Assembly (NCBI GenBank): GCA_965371445.1
Contig: CBDUYN010000130.1
Location: forward strand, 1 to 30,150
DNA from: DASWIG01 sp965371445
GTDB taxonomy: Bacteria > Acidobacteriota > Thermoanaerobaculia > Multivoradales > J023
Length of the DNA stretch: 30,150 bases
Direction: 5' to 3'
The position numbers were made by a program, and so were the translations under genes. Shown in pieces: positions 28,636 through 30,150 of the stretch (within the stretch, counting starts at the first letter, position 1; each line of letters starts with the position of its first letter). The notes below the pieces were generated by a model. That model made no database searches. It saw only the letters and a program-made list of their open reading frames with translations, and was not told the DNA's origin.

Positions 28636-29832
28636 ATGAACCAACGAACCTGGCTCGTCTGTGGCGTGGTCGGCGGACTCCTGCTTGCCGTCCAGGGCCT
28701 GGCCTTTGCCGACCCGCCCTCTTCCAATCCCGGCCGTGGAGGGCCGCCGCCAGAGGTCGTGGCGATGCTCCTGGAGCGGGGATGGCAGCAGGTCACCCCG
28801 GAGATCTTCCAGCGCCCGGTGGAAGAGAACGTGAGCTACGAGACGATCGCTTTCGGAGCCGACGGCCTGAGCTGGCTGCTGCGGGTGATGGAAGCCAAGC
28901 TCCAGAGCCTCGAAGCGCTGCGCAAGGACGAGTACTCGCCCGATTTGGAGGAGGCGATCGCCGCCCACCAGGCTCTGATGCAACGCACCCGGGACACCAT
29001 GGAAGAGGCCTTCAAGGCCCCCGGCGAAAAGAGAGTGGACACCAGGGCCGATTGGAGCAAAGCCGCCTGCGATACTTCCGTCCATCGCTTGGCCTCCGCT
29101 TCCCCGGGCACTGTCGGTCCCGCCGCCACGGGCGAAGCGAGCTTCACCGAGACCTGCGGCGACTACGGCGCGACCACCGTCATCACCTACGCCGAGGGCT
29201 TTGACGGATCAACTTTCAATACCAGGAGTCGAACCTGCAGCCCCACCTACAACCCCGACGCCGCCGGCTACGGCTCCGGCTCCTGCGCAGCTACGATCGA
29301 CGATTTAGTCGCCACGAGCCTCTGCACATCCTCCACCACGGCCAACGTCCAGATCGACTATGGCAGCGACCCGGTGGTGTGGCATCTCCAAGAGCTGAAC
29401 CCTTCCTACTGCATCCTCCTCTCGGCGGTCGCCGTCACCGGCACCTCGTCGCTCTACGTCCCGCCCTACTCGTGCAAGAGCGCGAGCTGGAGCGCCACGG
29501 CGACCGGCGGCACCCTGCCCTTGGAATACTCGTGGCTCTACGACGGCGTGCAGGTGGGCACCAACAGCGCCTCGTACGCCCGGACCTACTGCAACAACGG
29601 CTGCAACCCGCCGTGTTACGATCAGGTCTTCAACGATACGGTCTCCGTGGTTGTCGGCGACGCCGCCGGCGACGAGGTGAGCGATTCCCACGGTGTGACC
29701 ATCACCCTCGGGGGGCGGTGCAATTCCACCGCGGTCGCGAAGCAGCTCTTCGACGGGGCGGGCAAGAGCGCCGAGCTACCGCAGTGCCCGGCCCCTACGG
29801 TGTGTAACTGCCAGATCCCAAATCAGCAGTAG
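28636..29832 (+). CDS. Cys-rich secreted protein
   Basis: A 398-aa protein with AAGGAGG before the ATG at 28636 and a clear signal peptide (WLVCGVVGGLLLAVQGLAFA, cleavage before DPP). An N-terminal helical part (VMEAKLQSLEALRKDEYSPD) is followed by a beta-rich, Ser/Thr/Cys-rich region with paired cysteines (CSPTYNPDAAGYGSGSC, CNNGCNPPC) and an Ig-like stretch (SWSATATGGTLPLEYSWLYD). It ends CPAPTVCNCQIPNQQ. It is most likely exported and disulfide-bonded. No enzyme motif seen. Followed by a strong terminator. Confidence 0.8.
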   Translation: MNQRTWLVCGVVGGLLLAVQGLAFADPPSSNPGRGGPPPEVVAMLLERGWQQVTPEIFQRPVEENVSYETIAFGADGLSWLLRVMEAKLQSLEALRKDEYSPDLEEAIAAHQALMQRTRDTMEEAFKAPGEKRVDTRADWSKAACDTSVHRLASASPGTVGPAATGEASFTETCGDYGATTVITYAEGFDGSTFNTRSRTCSPTYNPDAAGYGSGSCAATIDDLVATSLCTSSTTANVQIDYGSDPVVWHLQELNPSYCILLSAVAVTGTSSLYVPPYSCKSASWSATATGGTLPLEYSWLYDGVQVGTNSASYARTYCNNGCNPPCYDQVFNDTVSVVVGDAAGDEVSDSHGVTITLGGRCNSTAVAKQLFDGAGKSAELPQCPAPTVCNCQIPNQQ

Positions 29833-29863
29833 GCGACCTTGCTCTCGGATCGCATGCGTTCCC

Positions 29864-29893
29864 AAGGCCGGAGCCCCTCGGGGCTCCGGCCTT
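29864..29893 (+). terminator. Strong hairpin terminator
   Basis: AAGGCCGGAGCCCC and GGGGCTCCGGCCTT form a perfect 14-bp stem with a 2-base TC loop, 31 bases after the stop of the Cys-rich protein, followed by a short pyrimidine-rich CGTCTT. It is symmetric enough to act in both directions. Confidence 0.75.
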
Positions 29894-29958
29894 CGTCTTG
29901 CCGCGGTCGCTGATCGACGCGAAGATCGGACTCCGATCGGCCGGCATCGTAGAGGTCC

Positions 29959-30101
29959 GGGTCAACATCGGACGGCGAAGCTCGGAGGAACCGGCTTTCA
30001 CCCCAACTCCGGACTCCGGTCTTCCGGTGTCGCATGGATTCGGTTCAACTCCGGACTCCGATCTTGTGTCGTCGTATGGGTCAGGGTCAGGATCGGACGG
30101 C
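29959..30101. repeat. Diverged tandem repeats, about 42-bp period
   Basis: CAACTCCGGACTCCG occurs at 30004-30018 and 30046-30060, offset 42. An 18-base block (GGGTCAACATCGGACGGC and a 2-mismatch copy) occurs at 29959-29976 and 30084-30101, offset 125, about three periods. No gene is seen from 29833 to the window end, and the repeat may continue beyond it. Confidence 0.6.
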
Positions 30102-30150
30102 TAAAGACACCCTGTGTCAACCCCTTGGTCCAAAATTGTCAGATCCTTCG

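Noticed and set aside
1..30150. tRNA or rRNA genes
   Set aside because: I looked for T-loop and anticodon-arm patterns and found none that fold into a cloverleaf; no rRNA-like stretch was seen.

Overview
The window is about 68% GC by eye, gene-dense, and carries short palindromic intergenic repeats. It reads as a chromosomal segment of a high-GC, Gram-negative-type bacterium with lipoproteins, Sec-type secreted hydrolases and ClpB/DnaJ chaperones. A deep-branching lineage such as Acidobacteriota would fit the gene mix (Uma2, CPBP protease, B12-dependent radical SAM, polyferredoxins). No rRNA or marker gene fixes the taxonomy, so this is an inference.

Layout. 1-842: structured, apparently non-coding DNA with strong inverted repeats and two gene relics (a small conserved protein and what looks like a MutS C-terminus). 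843-6123: housekeeping-type genes, namely a CPBP membrane protease, an EamA transporter, rsmI coupled to a TPR lipoprotein, and a small membrane protein. 6155-9838: a dnaJ-clpB chaperone operon on the minus strand. 10132-12227: a B12-binding radical SAM enzyme of the HpnR-like type, an unrecognised 122-aa protein and a 31-codon relic.

12347-17509 is the most unusual part. A GEMM-type (cyclic dinucleotide) riboswitch and a hairpin precede a plus-strand gene train: a 179-aa protein made of two copies of the same domain, a predicted zinc metallopeptidase (HETGH) without a signal peptide, a ComEC-like metallo-beta-lactamase-fold hydrolase overlapping it, and a lower-GC DUF932 protein. I do not know a described system with this composition. 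It is the best candidate for something new.

17510-21260 is a disrupted region. A minus-strand operon (NapH-like ferredoxin, membrane-anchored periplasmic protein, second polyferredoxin), coupled by ATGA overlaps, has a frameshift in its first gene and a truncation in its last gene. At the truncation sits a toxin-antitoxin pair (Panacea/SocA-like antitoxin plus a RelE-like toxin), bracketed by a perfect 17-bp direct repeat. 21425-23525 holds an Uma2 nuclease-like gene, a small protein with a TIR-like N-terminus, and a DUF5678-like/retropepsin-like gene pair.

23620-25020 is a second decayed redox locus: the 3' end of a GltD-like flavoprotein fused to the C-terminal part of a molybdopterin oxidoreductase, with a homopolymer frameshift and an in-frame stop. 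25115-29832 carries an enolase-superfamily dehydratase divergent from a secreted CocE/S15-type hydrolase, then a Cys-rich secreted protein followed by a strong terminator and diverged tandem repeats.
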